Part shown: positions 1-7,073 of the stretch, one piece after another
How the letters are laid out: each line of letters begins with the position of its first letter
How positions within the stretch are numbered: position 1 is the stretch's first letter
Origin: Eubacteriales bacterium
GTDB lineage: Bacteria; Bacillota; Clostridia; Lachnospirales; Lachnospiraceae
Direction of reading: 5' to 3'
Length of the DNA stretch: 12,620 bases
Assembly: GCA_030536565.1 (NCBI GenBank)
Contig: JAUNPT010000061.1
Location: 1-12,620, forward strand
The notes under the pieces: model-generated
What the model saw: the letters and a program-made list of their open reading frames with translations, nothing else
The model's database searches: none
Told to the model about the DNA's origin: nothing
Made by a program: the position numbers and the translations under genes

Positions 1-184
1 GTCGTTTGCTGATATGGTCAACCTTCAAACCTCTTGTAAGAATTATCGCTGCAAAAACCATAACTGCCATAATAATCCATGTTACAACAACAGATTCGGA
101 AACACCAATCCCACCAAATATGGGAATAGTAAATACGGTCTCGCAATTCAGTTCTTCCATCAGACGCTCTGTTAATTCTCCCAT
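1..184 (-). CDS. atpB: ATP synthase F0 subunit a, N-terminal fragment (cut by window edge)
   Basis: The first 61 codons of a gene that runs off the left edge. The reading frame opens with ATG at 184, preceded by AAGGAG at 193-198 with 8 bases of spacing. The peptide has a short polar N-terminus, then a proline/glycine-containing stretch (FTIPIFGG, residues 18-25) and one clear hydrophobic membrane segment at about residues 28-51 (ESVVVTWIIMA at 30-40), followed by RGLKV. This SxSVVVTWIIM-type first helix is what I know from subunit a of clostridial F-type ATP synthases, the membrane stator subunit that forms the proton (or sodium) half-channels facing the c-ring. The essential arginine region lies outside the window, so the call rests on the first helix only. 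It follows sbcC by about 105 bases and has its own candidate promoter, as expected for the first gene of an atp operon. Confidence 0.72.
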   Translation of the reverse strand, partial: MGELTERLMEELNCETVFTIPIFGGIGVSESVVVTWIIMAVMVFAAIILTRGLKVDHISKR

Positions 185-218
185 AAAGCCATCTCCTTAG
201 TTGTATATTTCATTGTTA

Positions 219-246
219 ATTTTACTCCAAACTTTTAGAATTGCAA
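219..246 (-). promoter_or_regulatory. Candidate sigma-A promoter for atpB
   Basis: On the minus strand, TTGCAA (241-246, 4 of 6 to the -35 consensus) and TAAAAT (219-224, 5 of 6 to the -10 consensus) are separated by 16 bases, about 30 bases before the Shine-Dalgarno of the atpB fragment. No competing promoter is obvious in the gap, but AT-rich DNA yields such matches by chance. Confidence 0.45.
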
Positions 247-289
247 GAAATTTAGAAATTGTACTGATTTTTATACCAGTTATTACCTA

Positions 290-3160
290 TTAATATATAA
301 TCTGTGCAATACTGCCATTGTTTTTGTCTTTTTTTACAATAATCTGTCTGCTAATCTTTTCTTTTAATTCCGATACATGTGATATAATTCCCACTAACCT
401 GTTGTCGGCCGACAATTGCATAAGACAGTTTACAGCCTGATTAAGTGAATCTTCATCAAGTGAGCCAAATCCCTCATCGACAAACATAGTATCAATCTGA
501 ATCCCACCTGCCTGACTTTGAATTTCATCGGAAAGTCCCAGCGCCATAGCAAGAGAAGCCTTAAATGCCTCGCCTCCTGATAAGGATTTGACACTTCTTA
601 AGGTACCATTGTAATGGTCAATAACGTCCAGCTCTAAACCCGTCTGACTTCGTAAACTTGATGACGACTTACTCCTTTTCAGCTCATATTGTCCTGCTGA
701 CATATTCATAAGTCTTGTATTAGCCCGTATAAGTATTCTGTCAAAAAAGGCAGTCTGTACATAGGTTTCCAATAAAATCTTATCTTTTCCAGCAACATTT
801 CCATTAGCAGTGTTAGACATGGCATTTACCCACTTATAACGCTCCTCTTTTCCAGCAAGCTGTTCATCTATTTTACAGATTTCACTAATAACTCTCTTAT
901 TTGTTCCAATACGCAGCTCTATCAGCTTCCTTTCCTTATCCTTTTTATCTTTATCAATAAACATCTGCTCTTTTTTTTCATAAAGCATGAGTATCTGCTG
1001 TTTAAATGTGCATGTAAGCTGTGCAGCATATGTATTCTCATAAACATCTTTTAACTGTTTTTCCAGATTTTCAATATTTCTCTTTCCAGTCTCTAAGGCA
1101 ATATTGGCATCAGCTGCCGCCCTGTTGACACTTACAATCTTCTGGCTTAATGACTCCCTTTCTTTTTCAAGCTTAACAATATATTCCTTCGCCTGTGCAC
1201 TTCCGGTAAACGTAAGTGTTTTGCCCAGCTCATCAATTAAATTCTTCTGATGTATACATTTAATCTCATTTGCCGCTGATTCTTTTTCTAAAATACTAAT
1301 ATCCTTTCTTGCCGCCTCAAGATTTTCCTCAACCTCTGGAAGAAGCTTTTGAAGTTTTTCATATCTGAGCCTTTTTTCTGATAAAGCAGCCCTGCTCTCT
1401 GACAGAGCTGCTATAAGCTCCGATGTCTGACTTGCAGCTTCATCTGCACCATTACTCATAATATAAAGCTTAGCCTGTGCTGTATCGATAAATGTATCCC
1501 CATATTTTTCTTCTATATCATTGCTTTCCATATCAATCCGGCCTATTAGCTGCTCAAATTGTTCAATGATATTTTCCTGAGCCTGAATTAACTGTCCTTT
1601 AATCCTGCCTGTCTGTGAACTGAGTTCAGAACAATAGTTCTGTTTACTGACAACTGCCTTTTTCATGTTTTCAAGTTCTTCCCATGTTGGAGCATCATTT
1701 TGTGGTTTGGCAGGATTTGGGTGTTTTGTGGAGCCACATACAGGGCATGGCGTATTTAAGGCAAGACGCCTTCCCAATATGCCCGCCTGTGCATCAAAAA
1801 ATGTTTTTTCCTTCTTCTCGTATTCTCTATTAACATCAATATATTCCTCATAGGTTTTTAAATACATTTTCTGATGATAAGTATAACTGCTAATTAACTT
1901 TTTTTGTGATTCGATAAGCTTCTTTAATCCTTTTAATCCTGCATTTTTGTTTTCGAGTTCAGCAAGTCTGGACAATACCCTTACCAATTCTTCAGAGCAC
2001 TGTTCTTTCTGTGAGATTTCTTTTTTATATGTTATTGATTCTCTATCAAGTTTTTCTACACGCTTATTAAGAGCCTCTGTATTTTTTTCAAGCTTTTCCT
2101 TAGCAGCAGACAATTCCTCATATTCCTTCTTCATATCTTCCAGCTTTTCATAATTCCCGAGCCTGCCTTCTTCCTGTTCAATACATATAATTAATTTGTC
2201 CTTTCTTTTCTCATACTCTGGAAGCTTTAAAAGCTTTTCCTTAGCAGATGTCAGATTATCAATAAGAAGCTTCTGTTTTTTCTTAGCGTTCTCGAAAGCT
2301 TCTTCCACCTTTTCAATCTGGGTTAAAACCCCTATTTCTCTGTTTATTTTTTCCAGCTGGCTCTCATATATTTTTTCATTCTCCACATATGTATTTAATA
2401 AGCCTTCGTCTTCGCGCAAAATCAATACGAGAAGATTTTTCACTTCCTCTGTATCTTCGAGGCTTTCTTGAAGCTGCATATCAATTAATTGGGCACTATA
2501 TATACTGTTTTCTTCACATGATGCTTCATTAAGATACTGTTTCATGCTTTTCCTTGAATCTTCTATATCATAATACAGCTTCAATGCATGTTGTTTTATC
2601 TGCTCCTGCAGTTCCTGAAATTTTCTTGTATTGAAAATTTCACGAAATATCTGTATACGTTCCTTTGTATCTGCAATAAGCAGCTTTAAGAAATCCCCTT
2701 GGGCAATCATTGCTATCTGTGTAAATTGTTTTCTGTTGTAACCTAACAGCTGTATTACTGCACCATTAACTGATAAGCTGCCTGATATCTGCCTCCCGTC
2801 AGCATACGTAAGCACTGCATTCGCAGACTCCTTTGTAATTTTATTTCCTCTTTTTGCTGGTCTTAAATATTCAGGATTCCTTCTTATAACATATGACTCA
2901 CCCCTATATTCAAATTCCAGTTCAACATACGTAGGAACATCTGAAGCCGCATATTTACTCCTAAACATTTCTGTTGTTCTGACATCTCCGCTTGCTTCCC
3001 CAAACAAAGCATATGTTATAGCATCAAATATGGTTGTTTTACCAGCACCTGTATCTCCTGTTATAAGATACAAACCACTTTTGCCAAGAAGGCTCATATC
3101 CAGTATCTGTTCCTTTGCATATGGTCCAAATGCACACATTTTCAATAAAATCGGTCTCAT
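290..3160 (-). CDS. sbcC: SbcC, ATPase subunit of the SbcCD (Rad50-Mre11) exonuclease
   Basis: SMC-like ATPase that works with SbcD to cut DNA hairpins and cruciforms and to process protein-blocked double-strand ends in the cytoplasm. The 956-residue chain has the family layout. Walker A is GDTGAGKTT at 35-43 and the Q-loop glutamine is Q154 (AQGDF). Long heptad-rich coiled coils run from about 180 to 440 and 530 to 760. The zinc-hook motif CPVC sits at the apex (C472, C475), the ABC signature LSGGE at 860-864, and Walker B at FVDEG with D895 and catalytic E896. It is somewhat shorter than the roughly 1050 residues of the E. coli protein, consistent with shorter coiled-coil arms rather than a lost domain. 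The start MRPILLKM matches the usual N-terminus. The gene begins 10 bases after sbcD; a purine-rich GGGGGA sits very close to the ATG and GGAG lies further back inside the end of sbcD, so translation is probably coupled. No convincing terminator follows. Confidence 0.97.
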   Translation of the reverse strand: MRPILLKMCAFGPYAKEQILDMSLLGKSGLYLITGDTGAGKTTIFDAITYALFGEASGDVRTTEMFRSKYAASDVPTYVELEFEYRGESYVIRRNPEYLRPAKRGNKITKESANAVLTYADGRQISGSLSVNGAVIQLLGYNRKQFTQIAMIAQGDFLKLLIADTKERIQIFREIFNTRKFQELQEQIKQHALKLYYDIEDSRKSMKQYLNEASCEENSIYSAQLIDMQLQESLEDTEEVKNLLVLILREDEGLLNTYVENEKIYESQLEKINREIGVLTQIEKVEEAFENAKKKQKLLIDNLTSAKEKLLKLPEYEKRKDKLIICIEQEEGRLGNYEKLEDMKKEYEELSAAKEKLEKNTEALNKRVEKLDRESITYKKEISQKEQCSEELVRVLSRLAELENKNAGLKGLKKLIESQKKLISSYTYHQKMYLKTYEEYIDVNREYEKKEKTFFDAQAGILGRRLALNTPCPVCGSTKHPNPAKPQNDAPTWEELENMKKAVVSKQNYCSELSSQTGRIKGQLIQAQENIIEQFEQLIGRIDMESNDIEEKYGDTFIDTAQAKLYIMSNGADEAASQTSELIAALSESRAALSEKRLRYEKLQKLLPEVEENLEAARKDISILEKESAANEIKCIHQKNLIDELGKTLTFTGSAQAKEYIVKLEKERESLSQKIVSVNRAAADANIALETGKRNIENLEKQLKDVYENTYAAQLTCTFKQQILMLYEKKEQMFIDKDKKDKERKLIELRIGTNKRVISEICKIDEQLAGKEERYKWVNAMSNTANGNVAGKDKILLETYVQTAFFDRILIRANTRLMNMSAGQYELKRSKSSSSLRSQTGLELDVIDHYNGTLRSVKSLSGGEAFKASLAMALGLSDEIQSQAGGIQIDTMFVDEGFGSLDEDSLNQAVNCLMQLSADNRLVGIISHVSELKEKISRQIIVKKDKNNGSIAQIIY

Positions 3161-3170
3161 ACTTCCCCCA

Positions 3171-4391
3171 CTATCTCCATATAGTCTCTACCAGCTCATT
3201 AAGGAGCTTATTCTGTTCCTCTGACATTTCCTTATTATTCTGCTGCCTGTACAGCTCCGCAAAAAGCTGCTGTGGCGTCTTTTTTTCCACATCTGCAGCT
3301 TCAGATATCTCCTGCTTATGTCTTGTTCTTGTATTGTCATAATCTAACCTCATAATATTAGGGTAAATTGAACGAAGCCTTGCCAGAGCATCAGGAATAT
3401 CCTCTTCATCTGTTAAAATAACACGTATATAATCCTCAACATTAGTATCCTTATAGAACTTTCTGCTCACAAGTTCTTCATAACTGCCCTTAATCTCTCT
3501 CATTTCATGAAGCGGAGAAAGTTTTCGTTCCTTTATCCTTACTGTAAGATTATATTTTCTATTTTCACCTGTTGTAATAAAAGTGCTGCTGTCTTTAACC
3601 ACGTCGTCTTCACTGTCGCATAAAAACTCAACTACTGTCACAGACTTATTATGGTTTATCTCTGAAAATGAATACTTAAGCAAAGTTCCGCAATAACGGA
3701 CAGGAACTATATTCCCATCATCACCCGGCAGTTTTATATTTTGAGGGCCATGGATATGCCCCAGTGCGACATAATCAAATTCCTTAAAATGCTCCGCACT
3801 TACCTGGTCTAATGTCCCCACCGAAAGCTCCTCTGACTCACATGCTTTAAATCCTGTAATAAACTGATGAAGCATAAGTACATTTATTTTATCTTTATCT
3901 AGAGTAATAGTGGAAATTACTGCTTTTATGGCATCATCATATGTCACTATTTCTTTATTCTCAAAATATTTTCTTACAGCTGAAGGTTTTATAAATGGAA
4001 GCATATATATCACCATATCCATTCTTTTGTCTTTATCTGGTATCAGCACTGTTTCAATACTTCCATTAAAAACTGATGCAATATTTATCTGGGATTTTTT
4101 CAGAAGCCTTGAACCAAATGACAGCCTTTCTGCACTATCATGATTTCCGCTGATTATACAGATTCTGGTATTCATCTGGGACAGAGCTGTAAGCATATTA
4201 TCACACAGCTGTACAGCCTCCTCAGAGGGCACTGCCCTGTCATAAATATCTCCTGCGAGCAGCACTGCATCAGGCTTTTCTTCATCAATTATCTGGTATA
4301 TCTGCTTAAGAATATACCGCTGGTCCTCAATCATGGAAAACTCATTAACTCTCTTTCCTATATGTAAATCTGACAGGTGTATTATCTTCAT
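3171..4391 (-). CDS. sbcD: SbcD, nuclease subunit of SbcCD (Mre11 family)
   Basis: Manganese-dependent calcineurin-type phosphoesterase with 3'-5' exonuclease and hairpin endonuclease activity, acting as a dimer bound to SbcC. All metal-site motifs are visible: SDLHIG with D8 and H10, LAGDIYDR with D48, SGNHDS with N83 and H84 (the catalytic histidine), LMLHQF with H175, and ALGHIHG with H212 and H214. The remainder to residue 406 is the capping and SbcC-binding region. Length is normal for the family. GAGGAG at 4402-4407 precedes the ATG by 10 bases. The gene opens an sbcD-sbcC unit (10-base gap) separated from cysK by a terminator. The leader upstream contains a striking 72-base imperfect palindrome, notable because palindromes are what this enzyme attacks. 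Confidence 0.96.
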   Translation of the reverse strand: MKIIHLSDLHIGKRVNEFSMIEDQRYILKQIYQIIDEEKPDAVLLAGDIYDRAVPSEEAVQLCDNMLTALSQMNTRICIISGNHDSAERLSFGSRLLKKSQINIASVFNGSIETVLIPDKDKRMDMVIYMLPFIKPSAVRKYFENKEIVTYDDAIKAVISTITLDKDKINVLMLHQFITGFKACESEELSVGTLDQVSAEHFKEFDYVALGHIHGPQNIKLPGDDGNIVPVRYCGTLLKYSFSEINHNKSVTVVEFLCDSEDDVVKDSSTFITTGENRKYNLTVRIKERKLSPLHEMREIKGSYEELVSRKFYKDTNVEDYIRVILTDEEDIPDALARLRSIYPNIMRLDYDNTRTRHKQEISEAADVEKKTPQQLFAELYRQQNNKEMSEEQNKLLNELVETIWR

Positions 4392-4420
4392 AAGATTTAT
4401 TCTCCTCTGCTTTCATATGA

Positions 4421-4492
4421 CGGGTAATTGAGAATCTCTTTTTAATGTTAATATTCGTTGCACAAAATAAACATGAGATTCTCAATTGCCTG
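4421..4492. repeat. 72-base imperfect palindrome before sbcDC
   Basis: The arms aattgagaatctc (4426-4438) and gagattctcaatt (4475-4487) are perfect 13-base inverted repeats. Outward, 4421-4425 and 4488-4492 add three Watson-Crick pairs and two T:G positions. Inward, after a 6-base bulge (4439-4444), 4445-4455 pairs with 4464-4474 except for two A:A mismatches, leaving an 8-base tip. Each arm core is itself nearly an odd palindrome (right arm TGAGATTCTCA, 4474-4484). It ends 29 bases before the sbcD start codon. The two T:G positions would be G:U pairs in a plus-strand RNA but A:C mismatches in the sbcD transcript, so a DNA-level role or a small inverted-repeat element is as likely as a leader hairpin. 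I see no convincing promoter inside; a -10-like TATGAT lies just upstream (4503-4508) without a good -35. Confidence 0.7.
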
Positions 4493-4512
4493 ACATACGT
4501 CTATCATAGCAC

Positions 4513-4542
4513 AAAAAAAGCTGGCATCACACCAGCTTTTTT
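4513..4542 (-). terminator. Intrinsic terminator after cysK (potentially bidirectional)
   Basis: AGCTGG (4519-4524) and CCAGCT (4532-4537) form a 6-bp stem with a 7-base loop. The stem is extended by flanking A and T tracts, so the minus-strand transcript ends in seven U residues (4513-4519 read on the minus strand) and the plus strand in six. It lies about 50 bases past the cysK stop codon and isolates metY-cysK from sbcDC. Confidence 0.9.
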
Positions 4543-4593
4543 CGTCTCAATATATTCATCAGGAACCCTCATATCAATAGGACATATTTATCT

Positions 4594-5526
4594 TTATTCC
4601 TGAAAAAGAGCAGTTGAATAATATCTGTCACCGCTGTCTGGCAGAAGTACAACTACTGTCTTACCCTCATTTTCTTCCTTCTTTGCCCATTCCATGGCTG
4701 CCCATAATGCAGCTCCTGATGATATTCCAACCTGAATGCCTTCAGTTCTTGCAATTTCCTTCGCAGTATCAAATGCGTCCTGATTCTCAACAGGTACAAC
4801 ATTATTGTAAATATCTGTGTCAAGTATCTGTGGAACAAACCCTGCACCTATTCCCTGAATCTTGTGTGCTCCGGCTTTTCCCTGTGAAAGCACTGGTGAC
4901 TCTGACGGTTCTACTGCAATTATCTCAATATTTTCTTTCTTATTCTTCAGATACTGCCCTACACCTGTTACTGTCCCTCCGGTCCCAACACCTGCAACAA
5001 ATGCATCTATTTCTCCATCTGTATCATTCCAAATTTCCGGTCCCGTCGTTTTTAAATGTGCAGCTGGATTAGCCGGATTTACAAACTGCCCTGCAATTAT
5101 ACTGTCAGGTATTTCTTTCTGAAGCTCTGATGCCTTTTCAATTGCACCTGTCATTCCCTTAGAGCCTTCTGTAAGTACAATCTCTGCACCATAGGCCTTT
5201 ATAATATTTCTTCTTTCTACGCTCATAGTTTCAGGAAGTACAATTATTGTTCTGTAGCCCTTAGCCGCCGCAATAGCTGCGAGACCAATTCCTGTATTAC
5301 CTGAGGTAGGCTCTATAATCGTAGCCCCTGCCTTTAACCTGCCTTCCCTTTCAGCTGTCTCTATCATTTCCCTTGCAACTCTGTCCTTAACACTCCCTGC
5401 TGGATTAAGATACTCCAGCTTTGCAAGGACTCTCGCCTTTAAACCATATTTCTTTTCTATATTGTTAAACTCTATTAATGGTGTATTTCCAATTAACTCT
5501 GCTGCTGATGCATAAATTTTTGACAT
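4594..5526 (-). CDS. cysK: Cysteine synthase A (O-acetylserine sulfhydrylase)
   Basis: Cytoplasmic PLP enzyme that makes L-cysteine from O-acetyl-L-serine and sulfide. The 310-residue chain is full length for CysK. The PLP lysine is K47 in NPAGSVKDR; the substrate-binding loop is TSGNTG (74-79); the phosphate-binding glycine loop is GTGGT (182-186); and the C-terminal PDSGDRYYST stretch is typical. The absence of an N-terminal haem domain or a C-terminal CBS domain argues against cystathionine beta-synthase, although CysM-like substrate use cannot be excluded by eye. GAGGA at about 8 bases sets the start. It begins 20 bases after metY and is followed by a strong terminator, so the pair is probably one two-gene unit for sulfide assimilation. 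No cysE (O-acetylserine supply) is in the window. Confidence 0.95.
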   Translation of the reverse strand: MSKIYASAAELIGNTPLIEFNNIEKKYGLKARVLAKLEYLNPAGSVKDRVAREMIETAEREGRLKAGATIIEPTSGNTGIGLAAIAAAKGYRTIIVLPETMSVERRNIIKAYGAEIVLTEGSKGMTGAIEKASELQKEIPDSIIAGQFVNPANPAAHLKTTGPEIWNDTDGEIDAFVAGVGTGGTVTGVGQYLKNKKENIEIIAVEPSESPVLSQGKAGAHKIQGIGAGFVPQILDTDIYNNVVPVENQDAFDTAKEIARTEGIQVGISSGAALWAAMEWAKKEENEGKTVVVLLPDSGDRYYSTALFQE

Positions 5527-5546
5527 AACTTATTTCCTCACTTTTT

Positions 5547-6854
5547 TTATTTTACTGCTTTAAAAGCCTCATCTAAATCCTCGATTATATCCTTGATATT
5601 TTCTGTTCCAATCGACAATCTGATTGTATTCGGCTTAATTCCCTGCTCTGCAAGCTCCTCCTCACTTAATTCCGAATGAGTTGTAGAAGCCGGATGTATT
5701 ACTAATGATTTTACATCTGCTACATTGGCAAGTAAAGAGAATAGTTCAAGATTATCAATAAATTCCTGTGCTTTCTTTGCATCTTCCTTTATTTCAAATG
5801 TAAATATTGAACCGCCTCCATTAGGAAAATATTTTTTGTATAACTGCTGCTGTTCTGGGTCTTTAGAAACCGATGGATGATTTACCTTTTCCACTAATGG
5901 ATGCTTTGTAAGATACTCAACTACTTTTAATGCATTTTCAACATGCCTTTCTACCCTAAGCGACAATGTTTCAAGTCCCTGCAGGAAAATAAATGAGTGA
6001 ATCGGGCTTAATGTTGCGCCTGTATCCCTAAGAAGTATAGCTCTGATTCTTGTAACAAAAGCTGCTGGCCCTGCCGCATCTGCAAAGCTGATTCCATGAT
6101 AACTTGGATTTGGCTCTGTCAGCTGTGGAAACTTTCCTGATGCCTTCCAGTCAAACTTACCTCCATCGATAATAACTCCGCCAATAGTTGTTCCATGCCC
6201 CCCAATAAACTTAGTTGCTGAATGAACTACAATATCAGCTCCATATTCAATCGGTCTTAAAAGATATGGTGTTGCAAATGTATTGTCAATCACAAGTGGA
6301 ATCTTATGAGCATGGGCAATATTTGCAATTGCTTCTATATCGACAACCTCTGAATTAGGATTGCCAAGTGATTCGATATATAACGCCTTTGTATTTTCTT
6401 TAATTGCAGCCTCAAAATTCTTTGGCTCTAATGGGTCAACAAATGTTGTTGTAACTCCATAGTCAACTATTGTATGGGCTAAATAATTATATGTTCCGCC
6501 ATATATGTTCTTTGCCGCAACAATATGATCACCATTTACAGCAAGATTCTGTATTGTATAAGCTACTGCTGCTGCACCAGAAGCAACCGCTAACGCTGCA
6601 GCTCCGCCTTCAAGAGCCGCTATCCTTTTTTCAAAAATATCCTCTGTCGGATTTGTAAGTCTGCCATAGATATTTCCTGCGTCCTTTAATGCAAACCTGT
6701 CTGCCGCATGCTGCGAATTTTTAAATACAAATGATGATGTCTGGTAAATTGGCACCGCCCTGGCGTCCGTAACCGGATCCGGACTTTCCTGTCCAATATG
6801 TAATTGTAATGTTTCAAATCCCAAATTTCTCTCTCTAATGCTTTTCTTTCCCAT
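5547..6854 (-). CDS. metY: O-acetylhomoserine sulfhydrylase (O-acetylhomoserine aminocarboxypropyltransferase)
   Basis: PLP enzyme of the Cys/Met metabolism (cystathionine gamma-synthase-like) family that converts O-acetylhomoserine and sulfide to homocysteine for methionine synthesis. The 435-residue length, longer than the roughly 380-400 of MetB or MetC, and the N-terminal GFETLQLHIGQ fit MetY. YGRLTNPT (63-70) is the cofactor-phosphate loop contributed across the dimer; D190 in VIDNTF contacts the pyridine nitrogen; K215 in HSATKF is the Schiff-base lysine. The C-terminal SLVIHPASTTHSEL stretch is the substrate-carboxylate region. GGAGG at 6861-6865 precedes the ATG by 6 bases. The gene leads a metY-cysK unit, so direct sulfhydrylation to homocysteine and cysteine is co-expressed. 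Exact acyl preference (acetyl rather than succinyl) is inferred from family, not proven by sequence. Confidence 0.94.
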   Translation of the reverse strand: MGKKSIRERNLGFETLQLHIGQESPDPVTDARAVPIYQTSSFVFKNSQHAADRFALKDAGNIYGRLTNPTEDIFEKRIAALEGGAAALAVASGAAAVAYTIQNLAVNGDHIVAAKNIYGGTYNYLAHTIVDYGVTTTFVDPLEPKNFEAAIKENTKALYIESLGNPNSEVVDIEAIANIAHAHKIPLVIDNTFATPYLLRPIEYGADIVVHSATKFIGGHGTTIGGVIIDGGKFDWKASGKFPQLTEPNPSYHGISFADAAGPAAFVTRIRAILLRDTGATLSPIHSFIFLQGLETLSLRVERHVENALKVVEYLTKHPLVEKVNHPSVSKDPEQQQLYKKYFPNGGGSIFTFEIKEDAKKAQEFIDNLELFSLLANVADVKSLVIHPASTTHSELSEEELAEQGIKPNTIRLSIGTENIKDIIEDLDEAFKAVK

Positions 6855-6883
6855 ATTTAACCTCCAAATTTTTATTCTTATGT

Positions 6884-6906
6884 ATTCATATCTGTTTAGT
6901 ATGAAT
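6884..6906. promoter_or_regulatory. Inverted repeat in the metY leader, possible operator
   Basis: attcata (6884-6890) and tatgaat (6900-6906) are perfect 7-base inverted repeats with a 9-base spacer. They sit just downstream of the metY -10, around the expected first transcribed bases. The position suits a repressor site or a small leader hairpin; I cannot assign it to a known regulator. Confidence 0.35.
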
Positions 6907-6916
6907 TACCAATGTA

Positions 6917-6948
6917 ATTATACTACCAGCCAGACTGATATATGTCAA
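6917..6948 (-). promoter_or_regulatory. Candidate sigma-A promoter for metY-cysK
   Basis: A perfect -35 TTGACA (6943-6948, minus strand) is followed after 17 bases by TAGTAT (6920-6925, 4 of 6), overlapping a perfect TATAAT (6917-6922) that would need a 20-base spacer. Either reading starts transcription near 6910, giving a leader of about 55 bases. That is too short for a SAM or T-box riboswitch, and none is visible. Confidence 0.55.
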
Positions 6949-6965
6949 TAGGTTAAATTAAAATA

Positions 6966-7034
6966 AGACACATTCTACATAAAAAACAAAATTTATTCTG
7001 CATAGAAAATTTTGTTTTTATGTAAAATATGTCT
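6966..7034 (-). terminator. Long AT-rich hairpin downstream of the uracil permease gene
   Basis: Positions 6966-6994 pair with 7007-7034 through about 28 base pairs with a single bulged base (6986) and a 12-base loop. Two positions (6971/7029 and 6975/7025) are C:A mismatches on the plus strand but G:U pairs in the minus-strand transcript, so the hairpin is intact only in the RNA of the permease gene. It starts 40 bases past that gene's stop and is followed by a loose U-rich stretch. It may end or stabilise the permease mRNA. It is longer and less GC-rich than a standard terminator, so a small repeat element is an alternative. Confidence 0.55.
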
Positions 7035-7073
7035 CTTTTAAATCAAATGCTGGCTTTAAATATAAAGAATTTC

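Noticed and set aside
6..200. Plus-strand open frame at the left edge
   Set aside because: It has no ribosome site and lies opposite a minus-strand frame with a good Shine-Dalgarno and a membrane helix typical of ATP synthase subunit a.
263..280. Small stem (6 bp with one G:U, 6-base loop) after sbcC as a terminator
   Set aside because: It is AT-rich, short, and not followed by a U tract, so it is not convincing.
290..3160. SbcC as truncated because it is shorter than the E. coli protein
   Set aside because: All ATPase motifs and the zinc hook are present in order; the difference is in coiled-coil length.
4426..4487. Fur- or PerR-type box in the tgagaat arms before sbcD
   Set aside because: The half-site looks Fur-like, but the 7-1-7 symmetry is not met and the neighbouring genes have no iron link.
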